Below, piece by piece: positions 25,127 through 33,151 of a stretch of 64,000 bases of DNA. The translations under genes were made by a program, and so were the position numbers. Source of the DNA: Frigoribacterium sp. Leaf415 (GTDB taxonomy: Bacteria; Actinomycetota; Actinomycetes; Actinomycetales; Microbacteriaceae); assembly GCF_001424645.1 (NCBI RefSeq), contig NZ_LMQR01000001.1, positions 2,616,621-2,680,620 on the forward strand, written 5' to 3'. The notes under the pieces were generated by a model that had not been told where the DNA came from, did no database searches, and worked only from the letters and a program-made list of their open reading frames with translations. Numbering within the stretch: the first letter of the stretch is position 1; every line of letters begins with the position of its first letter.

Positions 25127-25796
25127 GCTGCGTGAGCAATCCCGAGCGGAGGCGCGGTGGACTTCTTGCCAGCCAGTGGCGGGACGGCATCTGCTCGACT
25201 GCCTAGTCAAGGGACTGAATTCTCTACAGTGCTCCGTTTTGGCGGGGCCTTTCAGCGAAATAAGAGATGACCCGAGTGCACAGCCAAGTGGAGATCAGCG
25301 GAGCTTCCAAGCCCAGCGAATCGTTCGCTGACGACTGCGCAGCCTTTCTTCACATCGGCGACCAGCGGTGCCAACGACTTCAGGAGCGGTCCCTTGATCT
25401 GCGCGTAGTAGACCGTCAGCGCGATCACGCGTACCGACGGACGTTCGAAACGCAGTGTCCTGCTAGACACCCTCCTGTTGCTCGCAATACTCACCCGCAT
25501 CCTCACTTCCGCTTCCTCACGCCGGGTTTGGCTGAGCGGGAACCGCTCGTGCGCGGGGAGAAGCACAGCACTGGTCGGCTTGATGCGGCGACGCATGCTG
25601 GGCAGCTGACAGCGCTTCTTTGCTACGAACGCGCTTTGGTGGTGGCGCGGCCGGAGTTCTGAGAAGCTTGGCGTCGTGCGGCCCTTGAGCTCGGCGTTCC
25701 TACAACTGGTGCATGGCTTCGATAGGCGCGCATTCGCCCTCTTACGGTGTTTGCAGTTGAACTGGCATTCGCTTTGAGGACAGGAGCGGCCACGGT
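25127..25796. other. No confident gene (island left edge)
   Basis: Open frames exist on both strands, but their products are Arg/Ser/His-rich without hydrophobic core or motif. The minus frame from 26034 overlaps the C-terminus of the membrane protein out of frame. It may be decayed coding sequence. Confidence 0.4.
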
Positions 25797-26930
25797 TCAT
25801 TGTTCTCGAAGTTGCCGTGGTGTCGTGCGAAGTGGGCGCGGCCGCGCTCCCTTCCTCATTCCACGTCCCCGGAGCGCTGCCCAGTCCCGACGAGCATCGT
25901 GCGCTGCTTTGGCGAAAGCTTGCATCTGAACGCATCGGGCACACCAAATGATCGACCAGCGGGAGCGCGCAGGCACCGCTACTAGCAGCAGAGGCGCCCA
26001 ACCCGCGACGATCAGCGCACCACGAACCGCCCATACCAGCGGACCATCTTCTTGCAGAAGCGCGAACAGGACCGGGATCAGGGACGAGGGAAGCAGCGTG
26101 ATGACGGCGCCACCCAGCAGTCGGCGCTTGTTAGCTTCGGTCGAAACTGCGCTTCGTGTCGCGATCAACGCGCACGCGACAACGGCGGCGACCGCGGACC
26201 CGAGGGCGAACCGGCCGTAGCTGGCGAGTGCATCGAGCGACCTCGCGACTTGCTGGAAAGTCGCTCCCGAGGCACACGCCAACAGCGTGGTCACGGCCAA
26301 AACCGTGAGGACGACGGCAACTGTCGGCAGCAACACCAGCCACCACCCCGCACTCTGCACTGTGCTGCCAACAGCGGGTCGGTGACGTCGAACCAAACGA
26401 CTGAACTTTCGCATGTCCGATCGAGCGCTCGCCCGAAGCCTACGACGAGTCGCGAGGGCATCGTTGCCTAACCAGCAAGCCAGGGCACCGATGAACAGGG
26501 TCGCAATGACGAGTAGCCACAGTCGGTTTGCGGTCGCCTGATGGCCGATCGAACCCACAAGAGATAAGAGCAACGCGCTCAGCACTACACCTGTGACGAC
26601 AATCGAAATCAGGGCGACGATTCGCCGCTCGATGGAATGTCGTTTCGGGCCGCTTGACCGGCTGACGAAAAAGACCGCTGCGACGAGGGACAGCACAACG
26701 GGCCACGCGATGGCGATCAGGGCACTGCTATCAATAGCAACCTGTTGCCCAAGATTTTGCAGCCGTTCGAAGGCCTTCTCGAACGTCGACTCGGCCAATC
26801 CACTCGTGATCAGCACCCAGTAGACCGTGATGTAGGTCAATGCAACCCCGACAAACGTTATCGAGAGCGGGACGAACAGCTGGGTCTTTAGACGTCGGCT
26901 CTTCGGTCTGCGTGCTCTCCAGTTCGACAT
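25797..26930 (-). CDS. Polytopic membrane protein, unknown function
   Basis: 377 residues with about eight hydrophobic helices (for example LFVPLSITFVGVALTYITVY, VVLSLVAAVFFV, LWLLVIATLFIGALACWLG, WWLVLLPTVAVVLTVLAVTT) and a basic C-terminal tail. There is no family I recognise. The N-terminus MSNWRARRPKSRRLK is positive, so the start faces the cytoplasm. There is no Shine-Dalgarno; a TACAAT box 7 nt before the ATG suggests a leaderless transcript. Codon third positions are less G/C-rich than in the flanking genome, supporting foreign origin. Confidence 0.65.
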   Translation of the reverse strand: MSNWRARRPKSRRLKTQLFVPLSITFVGVALTYITVYWVLITSGLAESTFEKAFERLQNLGQQVAIDSSALIAIAWPVVLSLVAAVFFVSRSSGPKRHSIERRIVALISIVVTGVVLSALLLSLVGSIGHQATANRLWLLVIATLFIGALACWLGNDALATRRRLRASARSDMRKFSRLVRRHRPAVGSTVQSAGWWLVLLPTVAVVLTVLAVTTLLACASGATFQQVARSLDALASYGRFALGSAVAAVVACALIATRSAVSTEANKRRLLGGAVITLLPSSLIPVLFALLQEDGPLVWAVRGALIVAGWAPLLLVAVPARSRWSIIWCARCVQMQAFAKAAHDARRDWAALRGRGMRKGARPRPLRTTPRQLREQ

Positions 26931-26936
26931 GCCAGA

Positions 26937-26942
26937 ATTGTA
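26937..26942 (-). promoter_or_regulatory. Candidate -10 box for a leaderless transcript
   Basis: TACAAT on the minus strand, 5/6 to TATAAT, ending 6 nt before the ATG at 26930, so transcription would begin at or next to the start codon. No clear -35. Confidence 0.4.
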
Positions 26943-27674
26943 TGCAACACCTCAGACACCGCGAGGCGCTCGCCGCCGTTGAAAGCTATTGGGTGCCGCC
27001 AACCATCGTGCAAGCCTATTTTTCCGGCCCCGCAAGGTCGATCCCTGCGACTGGGATTCCCTGGTGGCGGTAGCAGTTGAGCTCGCGGAAGCGATCAAAC
27101 TTTCGCAACGACTAGCGGTTGACTCTCCCGCCTGCCCAGCTGCGCCCACGTCGCCCCGGGAGCGAAGCCACTCCCCCGGACCGCGCAGCGGACCGTCCCC
27201 TACGGTCGAACAGTGATGATGCGAGTCGCGATTCTGTGAGGCGAAAACGTCATGTTGGATATCCGCGCAAATCGCCTTAAGTCTCGCCCACCCTCATGAC
27301 GCACTGCGCGGCTGGCCTCCTCGGGGTCGCGTCCATCGCCTACGCCGTCATCTGACGCGAGCTCTCGCCGGCACCTGACTCGAAAAACCGTTGACGCGCA
27401 CGAAGAAGCCCTTATCCGACGGGGGGATTCGGAAGGCGAGGGCTGCTGCTGCCCAGCGGATCAGGGACCGCCCGGCAGCTCTCGGCCAACTTAGGGGGAG
27501 AGCTGACCGGAGCCAAGCTAGCGGCGGCCCCTAGTGACCCTCTCGGACTCAGAAGGGAGCGACCCGTGTCGGCCTTCGTCGGGGCGTTCACCCTAACGAC
27601 CGCGGCGTTGGAGCTCGTTTCGCCCTTCGGGGCGGTGACTGACGAATTAGTTTATAACTCAACGCTACCCGTCG
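26943..27674. other. 730-bp stretch without a supportable gene
   Basis: Short open frames only, none with a ribosome site plus plausible protein. Mixed composition with AT-rich patches near 27240-27280 and 27640-27665. It could hold a small RNA or an attachment site; I see no clear repeat. Confidence 0.4.
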
Positions 27675-28010
27675 TCATGACGGCCACTCGTCCGGCTCGG
27701 GGTGCAGCCGGCCCTTGAGGGCCGACAGCTCGCGCTCGTGCTGAATTATCCGCTCGACGGCGCTGTTCAGACTGTTCTCTCGTCGTAGCCGGGGGCGGCC
27801 ACCGGCGTCGTCTCGGGCATGGGCGTAGCAGTGGTTGACGATGCCGCCCGGCTCGGGGCTCGAGAAGACGTAGCCGAGAGGCGCGGCACGGTCCCAACGG
27901 ACCTGCCAGACACCGAACGTACCCGGGATCGGCGGCACTGCCAGCGGGCACGTCGAGATCGGCCGGCGCAGAATCCACCCCGTTGCCTCACCTGATCCTC
28001 GGACTCCCAC
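27675..28010 (-). CDS. Hypothetical 111-residue protein
   Basis: GTG start without a convincing ribosome site. The middle WQVRWDRAAPLGYVFSSPEP and the C-terminal helical NSLNSAVERIIQHERELSAL look like real protein with natural composition, but no family is recognised. It is divergent from the small gene at 28069. Confidence 0.4.
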   Translation of the reverse strand: MGVRGSGEATGWILRRPISTCPLAVPPIPGTFGVWQVRWDRAAPLGYVFSSPEPGGIVNHCYAHARDDAGGRPRLRRENSLNSAVERIIQHERELSALKGRLHPEPDEWPS

Positions 28011-28068
28011 GGCCGGGGTCTAAGTCGCTCCCGCGTCGGTGCATCGTTCCGGCTTAGCCTCGGGAGCT

Positions 28069-28308
28069 ATGAGCCGAGACAGCGCGACCCTTACCCGCGC
28101 CAAGCAAGCCCTGCGGGCATACGACACAACTAACCAAAACGCGCCGCGTGAAGAAGCCCACTCCGCCCTGCGTGACCTGATTCTGAGTGATGACTCGGAC
28201 ATTGATAGCAAAGCCGTGTTCTCCCTGAGCGAGGCCCGGCAGGTGTTGTCCATAAGCCCTGCCGCCGCCAACGCTGCCGACAACCTCCTCGACCTACTGG
28301 TGAGGTAG
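28069..28308 (+). CDS. Hypothetical 79-residue helical protein
   Basis: MSRDSATLTRAKQALRAYDT..., acidic centre LILSDDSDIDSKAVFSLSEA, predicted all-helical, soluble. CGGGAG lies 4-8 nt before the ATG. No family recognised. It is followed by a strong hairpin shared with the convergent nuclease-pair operon. Confidence 0.5.
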   Translation: MSRDSATLTRAKQALRAYDTTNQNAPREEAHSALRDLILSDDSDIDSKAVFSLSEARQVLSISPAAANAADNLLDLLVR

Positions 28309-28331
28309 CCCCCTAACCCTTCCTGAGCACA

Positions 28332-28361
28332 AGGACGGCCGCCCCTCGGGGCAGCCGTCCT
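28332..28361. terminator. Bidirectional stem-loop
   Basis: AGGACGGCCGCCCC / GGGGCAGCCGTCCT arms (one mismatch) around TC, between the stop at 28308 (+) and the stop at 28373 (-). Confidence 0.7.
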
Positions 28362-28372
28362 GTCAGGCAGCA

Positions 28373-29764
28373 TTACTCGTCGCCTTCGTCCCCCTCAAAC
28401 AAGTCCCGTAGCTCACTGACCTCTTCCGCGCTGAGGTCGACGACGAGCGGCAGAAGTGCCTGCGCAAGTGTCGACACATAGAAAATTGAGCGCGTGTGCC
28501 CGGAGCCAGTCGACGAATCGAAGGCGATGCCGAGGTCGCGGCCTTCCACGGCCACAACTGCTCTTGCCACGGTGGAGCCGTCGAAGTCCTCGGCGATACT
28601 CTGAATGCGAGCGTCGTCCACAACGGATGTTCCGTCCTCGCTGACGTACTCGAGGCTTCGGTCGCCGTCGCTGAGGACAACGCGCCGAACGTCGAGCTCC
28701 GCGCCTTTCGCCCGCTTCACGAACGCTCGAACTGACGGAGACGCCTCATAGCCTTCTGCACCAAAATCTGTGACGCTTCGAGCTGCGAAGTCGAGACGGG
28801 CACGGCCCAGCCCTAGCGAGAGCACCCCTTTGTTTAGTGCCCATACAGCCGCGGAGGCATTCGCAGAGGCATCTACGCCTACAGTCCTGGCCGCCTTTGC
28901 ACGCAGACGCGGCGCTGCGGCTCGCATGAGCTGCTGAAAACCTTCGTTCTGGCCAGCAATCGTCAAGCCAGAGAAATGCTTCATCTCTAAATTGCGAGCG
29001 AGTCGCTGCCAGAACTCGTTGTCATCGACACTCACTGTGTCGAGAAGTAGGAGCAGCGCTTCGGGCTCTAGGGCACTGCCGGGGAAGCCAACACCAGGGA
29101 AGGACGAGCTGACTTGTCCACCACCGACCCAAGCGGCCTGCAGCAGTTCGTTGAGCTGCGCTGTTCTTGTTTCATCTAGCACGTCGAAGGTCAGTCGCAC
29201 GGCGTCGCTTGTGGCAGCCTCGTCTCCAAGAAGCGCTCCTCTGAAGCCGCCGGCTATTGCTTCGTTGAACGAGCTCGCGAACTCCGGGCTGATGACGCCT
29301 GCCCCTCCCTGCAGGACTGCCCGGGCTGAAAGTGATTTAATTCGTTGGACCTGCGGCGTCGTCTCACCCAGGGCTCGAATACTGCGCGGCTCTGTAATGA
29401 GCGCGCGAGCGGTCCGAGAGGCCGTTTCAAGGGTTGCGACGGACCCGTCTTCCGACGCATGGGTGAGCTGCTCCTCGTCTCGGTCGCTCAACCCGTTGAG
29501 CGGCACGAAAATCGGGTCCTTATCTCCCAGGAGGTCGATGTCTTCTCGCAGGTAGCCCTCGTTGTCAGACGCTCGGAGGAACACGTGCCTTTCGGCTTTT
29601 TGCCCCGGCCACTGGAGCACGAGGTCAGGGGTGTATGTGTGGTTGAAGTATCCAGTTTTGTGCACACCTACGTTGGAGTCCACCTGCGTGAAGGACTCGA
29701 TGATCTCTTGCTGCACGGCATCGATGGAAGAAGCCGCGTCAAGTGCTGAACGAGAGGTGTCCAC
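28373..29764 (-). CDS. Unknown 463-residue protein, second gene of the nuclease pair
   Basis: No known family seen. The first 70 residues (IDAVQQEIIESFTQVDSNVG, TYTPDLVLQW, ERHVFLRAS) have the spacing of a degenerate restriction-endonuclease fold: PD at 46-47 and VFLR where (D/E)xK would stand. The remaining 390 residues are soluble, mixed alpha/beta, with an acidic C-terminus (LRDLFEGDEGDE). No membrane helix, Walker motif or DNA-binding motif is evident. GTG start 5 nt after the stop of the upstream gene; the ribosome site GGAAGAG lies in that gene's last codons, so they are co-translated. Base composition differs from the core genome. Confidence 0.65.
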   Translation of the reverse strand: MDTSRSALDAASSIDAVQQEIIESFTQVDSNVGVHKTGYFNHTYTPDLVLQWPGQKAERHVFLRASDNEGYLREDIDLLGDKDPIFVPLNGLSDRDEEQLTHASEDGSVATLETASRTARALITEPRSIRALGETTPQVQRIKSLSARAVLQGGAGVISPEFASSFNEAIAGGFRGALLGDEAATSDAVRLTFDVLDETRTAQLNELLQAAWVGGGQVSSSFPGVGFPGSALEPEALLLLLDTVSVDDNEFWQRLARNLEMKHFSGLTIAGQNEGFQQLMRAAAPRLRAKAARTVGVDASANASAAVWALNKGVLSLGLGRARLDFAARSVTDFGAEGYEASPSVRAFVKRAKGAELDVRRVVLSDGDRSLEYVSEDGTSVVDDARIQSIAEDFDGSTVARAVVAVEGRDLGIAFDSSTGSGHTRSIFYVSTLAQALLPLVVDLSAEEVSELRDLFEGDEGDE

Positions 29765-29769
29765 GGTGG

Positions 29770-30387
29770 CTACTGCTCTTCCTTGAGTATGCGAATCCTC
29801 ATTAGGTCGGCCCGGTCTTCGCGACTGATGACGAGAGTCTCTTGCTTATCGGAGAGAACAATTACCCACACGCGGTCCACAAGATCAGCCACGATCGACG
29901 CGTCAACGGCGTCGAGCGCTTCGTCATCAGTGACGTCCCCAAATACCCGACTTTTCTCGGCGATGAGGGCGGTACGAATGTTGTCTTCGCTCGCAAGGTC
30001 GTTCCACGTTGTCTGCCTAAACGGGTGCCAAGTGACCCAAAGAAAATGATCCGCGAGCTGAGGATGATCTTTCAGCGTGACGTAGCTCTGCGCCAGGAAC
30101 TTATCGAAGGCTCCACCCTGATTCGGGTTGGAGTACTTCTTGCACTCAACCAGAAACGACTGTTGGTGGAGGTCGCCTCCAAAGAAGAGTCCACCAATGT
30201 CGTAGGAGTAAGACTTGCCGCCCTTCGGCCACGGATACATGAGGCGATCCGCTCCGAAGCGGTCGTAGACCGACCAGGTGGACGTGACGCGAGTTGTGGA
30301 ATCGAGCCACACCTTCACCCTGCGCGCGCCGTCCTCTCCGAGCTTCTGGATAAGTTCGCCGGGAACGTCGTCGGTCAGTGCTGGCAC
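29770..30387 (-). CDS. Putative PD-(D/E)XK nuclease, first gene of the pair
   Basis: 205 residues. An N-terminal helix GEDGARRVKVWLDS, then SYDIGGLFFGGDLHQQSFLVECKKY gives D63 and E81-C-K83, the D...ExK core of PD-(D/E)XK nucleases (Mrr/VSR-like fold). QSYVTLKDH and FLWVTWHPF could be the following helix and strand. The family is dominated by restriction and repair enzymes acting on DNA; no specific match can be named. The start is ATG at 30387. It is the leading gene of a two-gene operon, with arsR downstream of nothing on the same strand 115 bp to the right. Confidence 0.65.
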   Translation of the reverse strand: MPALTDDVPGELIQKLGEDGARRVKVWLDSTTRVTSTWSVYDRFGADRLMYPWPKGGKSYSYDIGGLFFGGDLHQQSFLVECKKYSNPNQGGAFDKFLAQSYVTLKDHPQLADHFLWVTWHPFRQTTWNDLASEDNIRTALIAEKSRVFGDVTDDEALDAVDASIVADLVDRVWVIVLSDKQETLVISREDRADLMRIRILKEEQ

Positions 30388-30501
30388 CCTCGGATGCTAT
30401 TACGAGATTCATTCGACTTCCGACCAACACGTCGAGCTTGCAGCACGCTCCAGGAACGTCCGATAGGCGATCGACTCCCGGACGCACAGATGCTCTGTGG
30501 C

Positions 30502-30852
30502 CTATGCGGTGACGAGGAGCTTCCCGAGCGAGTCAAGAGCTCCAGGGACGAGTGCGTAGTACGCCCAGATTCCACGTTTGTCGCGGGTGAGGATGCCCGC
30601 GTCGACGAGGACCTTCAAGTGATGCGAGACGGTCGGCTGGCTGAGCCCGAGGGGTTCGGTGAGGTCGCAGACGCACGCCTCGGCGCCGTCGTGGGCAGCG
30701 ACCATCGAGATGAGCCGGAGCCGGGCCGGGTCTGCGATCGCCTTCAGGCTGCGGGCCAACTTCTCGGCGTTCTCCGCGTCCATCGCCTCACGGGCCAGCG
30801 GTGCGCAGCACGCGGTCACGTCCGTGAGGGGCAGGAGTTCGGCGACGGGCAT
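30502..30852 (-). CDS. arsR: ArsR-family arsenic-responsive repressor
   Basis: 116 residues. The winged helix has ACVCDLTEPLGLSQPTVSHHLKVL; the paired cysteines in CVC mark the As(III) site at the recognition-helix edge, and TACCAPL near the N-terminus adds two more cysteines. It releases DNA when As(III)/Sb(III) binds. Divergent from acr3 with imperfect operators between. The start at 30852 has GGAAGAG; the open frame upstream crosses the operators and was rejected. Confidence 0.92.
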   Translation of the reverse strand: MPVAELLPLTDVTACCAPLAREAMDAENAEKLARSLKAIADPARLRLISMVAAHDGAEACVCDLTEPLGLSQPTVSHHLKVLVDAGILTRDKRGIWAYYALVPGALDSLGKLLVTA

Positions 30853-30872
30853 GTGAACACTCTTCCACACAG

Positions 30873-30925
30873 ATTGACAGTCGTCGATGGGTTGGGGCAG
30901 GCTCAACACATCGACACTCATCGAT
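30873..30925. promoter_or_regulatory. ars operator region
   Basis: Two imperfect palindromes: ATTGACAGTCGTCGAT (30873-30888) and ATCGACACTCATCGAT (30910-30925). Spacing and ATnGA half sites resemble known ArsR sites; lies between arsR and acr3 start codons. Confidence 0.6.
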
Positions 30926-30937
30926 CTACGGAGCTGC

Positions 30938-32023
30938 ATGACGACCACCACCACCGCGCCTGCCCGGCTCGGGACCGCTGACCGCTTCCTACCCGTGTGG
31001 ATTCTCGCCGCCATGGGTGCGGGGCTGCTGCTGGCGGTGTTCGTGCCGGCGTTCGGTGAGCTGCTGCACTCGTTCCAGGTGGGGCAGGTGAGCTTGCCGA
31101 TCGCGGTCGGGCTGCTGGTGATGATGTACCCGGTGCTGGCGAAGGTCCGCTACTCCGACACCCGAGCTGTTGCCGGTGACCGGCGCCTCCTGGTGTCGTC
31201 ACTGGTCATGAACTGGGTCGTGGGACCTGCGCTGATGTTCGCCCTGGCGTGGGTGTTCCTGCCCGACCTGCCGGAGTACCGCACGGGGCTGATCATCGTC
31301 GGGCTCGCCCGGTGCATCGCCATGGTGCTGATCTGGAACGACCTCGCCTGCGGCGACCGAGAAGCCGCCGCTTTCCTCGTCGCCCTGAACTCGGTGTTCC
31401 AGGTCGTCGCGTTCGCCGGCCTCGGCTGGTTCTACCTCCAGATCCTCCCCGCCTGGCTCGGGCTCCCCACAACGAGCGCGTCGTTCAGCATCTGGTCGAT
31501 CACCCTCAGCGTCCTGGTGTTCCTCGGCATCCCCCTCCTCGCCGGCTACCTCTCCCGCCGCATCGGGGAAGCGACCAAGGGACGCACCTGGTACGAGACA
31601 CGGTTCCTGCCGAAGATCGGCCCCTTCGCCCTCTACGGGCTGCTGTTCACCATCGTGATGCTCTTCGCCCTCCAAGGGCAGCAAGTCGTCGACCGGCCCC
31701 TCGACGTCGTCCGCATCGCCGTGCCCCTGCTGGTCTACTTCGCCGTCACGTTCCTCGTCGCGTTCTTCACCGGACGGGCGATCGGCCTCGCCTACGACCG
31801 GACGGCGACGCTGGCGTTCACAGCCGCGGGGAACAACTTCGAGCTGGCGATCGCGGTCGCGGTCGGCACGTTCGGGGCAACCTCCGGCCAAGCCCTCGCC
31901 GGCATCGTCGGCCCCCTGATCGAGGTCCCGGCGCTCGTGGCGCTGGTGTACCTGTCCCTGTGGCTGCGGCCACGCCTGTTCCCCTCCCCCGCCCCGGCAG
32001 CGCGCATCGCTGAACGGATCTGA
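30938..32023 (+). CDS. acr3: Arsenite efflux transporter, ACR3 family
   Basis: 361 residues, ten predicted helices. The family signature GLARCIAMVLIWNDLACGD contains the conserved membrane cysteine required for As(III) transport. It exports arsenite using the proton gradient. The start at 30938 has GGAG close upstream; first gene of a five-gene plus-strand ars operon under ArsR. Confidence 0.92.
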   Translation: MTTTTTAPARLGTADRFLPVWILAAMGAGLLLAVFVPAFGELLHSFQVGQVSLPIAVGLLVMMYPVLAKVRYSDTRAVAGDRRLLVSSLVMNWVVGPALMFALAWVFLPDLPEYRTGLIIVGLARCIAMVLIWNDLACGDREAAAFLVALNSVFQVVAFAGLGWFYLQILPAWLGLPTTSASFSIWSITLSVLVFLGIPLLAGYLSRRIGEATKGRTWYETRFLPKIGPFALYGLLFTIVMLFALQGQQVVDRPLDVVRIAVPLLVYFAVTFLVAFFTGRAIGLAYDRTATLAFTAAGNNFELAIAVAVGTFGATSGQALAGIVGPLIEVPALVALVYLSLWLRPRLFPSPAPAARIAERI

Positions 32024-32045
32024 CACCCACCCGAAGGAACCCGTC

Positions 32046-32456
32046 ATGAGCACCAAGCCCACCGTCCTGTTCGTCTGCGTCCACAACGCCGGCCGCTCCC
32101 AGATGGCCGCCGGCTACATGCAGGCCCTCGCCGGCGACCGCGTCGACGTCCTCTCCGCCGGCAGCGAGCCCAAGGACCAGATCAACCCGATCGCGATCCA
32201 GGCCATGGCCGAGGAAGGCATCGACATCGCCGGCAACCAGCCCAAGGTCCTCACCACCGAGGCCGTCCGGGACAGCGACGTCGTGATCACGATGGGCTGC
32301 GGCGACGCGTGCCCGATCTTCCCCGGCAAGCGCTACGAGGACTGGGAGCTGACCGACCCCGCCGGCCGCGGCATCGAGGATGTCCGCCCCATCCGCGACG
32401 ACATCAAGGGCCGCATCCAGGCCCTCCTGGCCGAGATCGCACCCGCGACCGCCTGA
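32046..32456 (+). CDS. arsC: Arsenate reductase, low-molecular-weight phosphatase fold
   Basis: 136 residues. The P-loop CVHNAGRSQ (Cys11-x5-Arg) attacks arsenate, and a second cysteine pair lies in MGCGDACP near residue 84. DPAG and the Asp after it supply the acid. It converts As(V) to As(III) for export by Acr3. The electron donor could be mycothiol/mycoredoxin or thioredoxin; sequence alone does not decide. 22 bp after acr3, with GAAGGAAC before the ATG. Confidence 0.9.
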   Translation: MSTKPTVLFVCVHNAGRSQMAAGYMQALAGDRVDVLSAGSEPKDQINPIAIQAMAEEGIDIAGNQPKVLTTEAVRDSDVVITMGCGDACPIFPGKRYEDWELTDPAGRGIEDVRPIRDDIKGRIQALLAEIAPATA

Positions 32457-32479
32457 CCCTGAGCTGCGACGAGACGACG

Positions 32480-33151
32480 ATGACGGACCTGACCACGAGG
32501 CGCGGCCTGCCGGGCCTTGCCTTCCCCGAGGACGCACTCAAGCGTGCCGCGGGCGACCTCGCCACCCGGTTCGAGGGCATCTTCGGGCCCGAGACGATCG
32601 AGCGGTACGTGCTCGAGTCCTACACGGCGCTCCTTCGCACAGCGCAGGTCCGGGCGCACCTGACCACCAACGCGACCCGGTTCGCCGTCGATCGGCTGAC
32701 CGCCCTCGGGCAGGCCACCGGGGCCATCGAGCGGACGGTGCCGGAGGTGCTGTTCGTCTGCGAGCAGAACGCCGGCCGCTCCCAGATGGCAGCCGTGTTC
32801 ACCAAGGTCCTCTCCGGCGGTGGCGTCCACGTCCGCTCGGCCGGGTCGATGCCTGCCCGGGATCTCCACCCCGTCGTCGCGGAAGCGATGCGGGAGCTGG
32901 GCCTCGACCTTGACGAGGCGTTCCCGAAGCCATTGACCGACGACGTCGTGCAGGCAGCCGACGTCGTGATCACGATGGGCTGCGGCGATGCGTGCCCGAT
33001 CTACCCCAGCAAGACCTACCGCGACTGGCACCTCACCGACCCCGCAGGTCTCCCCCTCGAGAAGGTGCGCCTCATCCGCGACGACGTTCGCAAGCTCGTC
33101 GAATCGCTCCTGACCGAACTCGGCATCGAATCGAAGGGCCTCCCCGCATGA
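32480..33151 (+). CDS. Arsenate reductase with N-terminal helical domain
   Basis: 223 residues. Residues 1-85 are a three-helix domain (AAGDLATRFEGIFGPETIERYVLESY...), and 86-223 are an ArsC/LMW-phosphatase domain with CEQNAGRSQ and MGCGDACP. The domain pairing is known in actinobacterial ArsC homologues; the helical part is thought to aid dimerisation. It is 23 bp behind arsC and shares about half its residues in the catalytic part, so the operon carries two reductases, probably with different electron donors. Its TGA overlaps the next ATG. Confidence 0.88.
   Translation: MTDLTTRRGLPGLAFPEDALKRAAGDLATRFEGIFGPETIERYVLESYTALLRTAQVRAHLTTNATRFAVDRLTALGQATGAIERTVPEVLFVCEQNAGRSQMAAVFTKVLSGGGVHVRSAGSMPARDLHPVVAEAMRELGLDLDEAFPKPLTDDVVQAADVVITMGCGDACPIYPSKTYRDWHLTDPAGLPLEKVRLIRDDVRKLVESLLTELGIESKGLPA

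Noticed and set aside
25252..26034. 260-residue minus-strand frame
   Set aside because: Cys/Arg/Ser-rich without motif, out of frame with the membrane protein it overlaps; at most decayed sequence.
26989..27216. 75-residue plus-strand frame
   Set aside because: No ribosome site, proline-rich tail, no recognisable fold.
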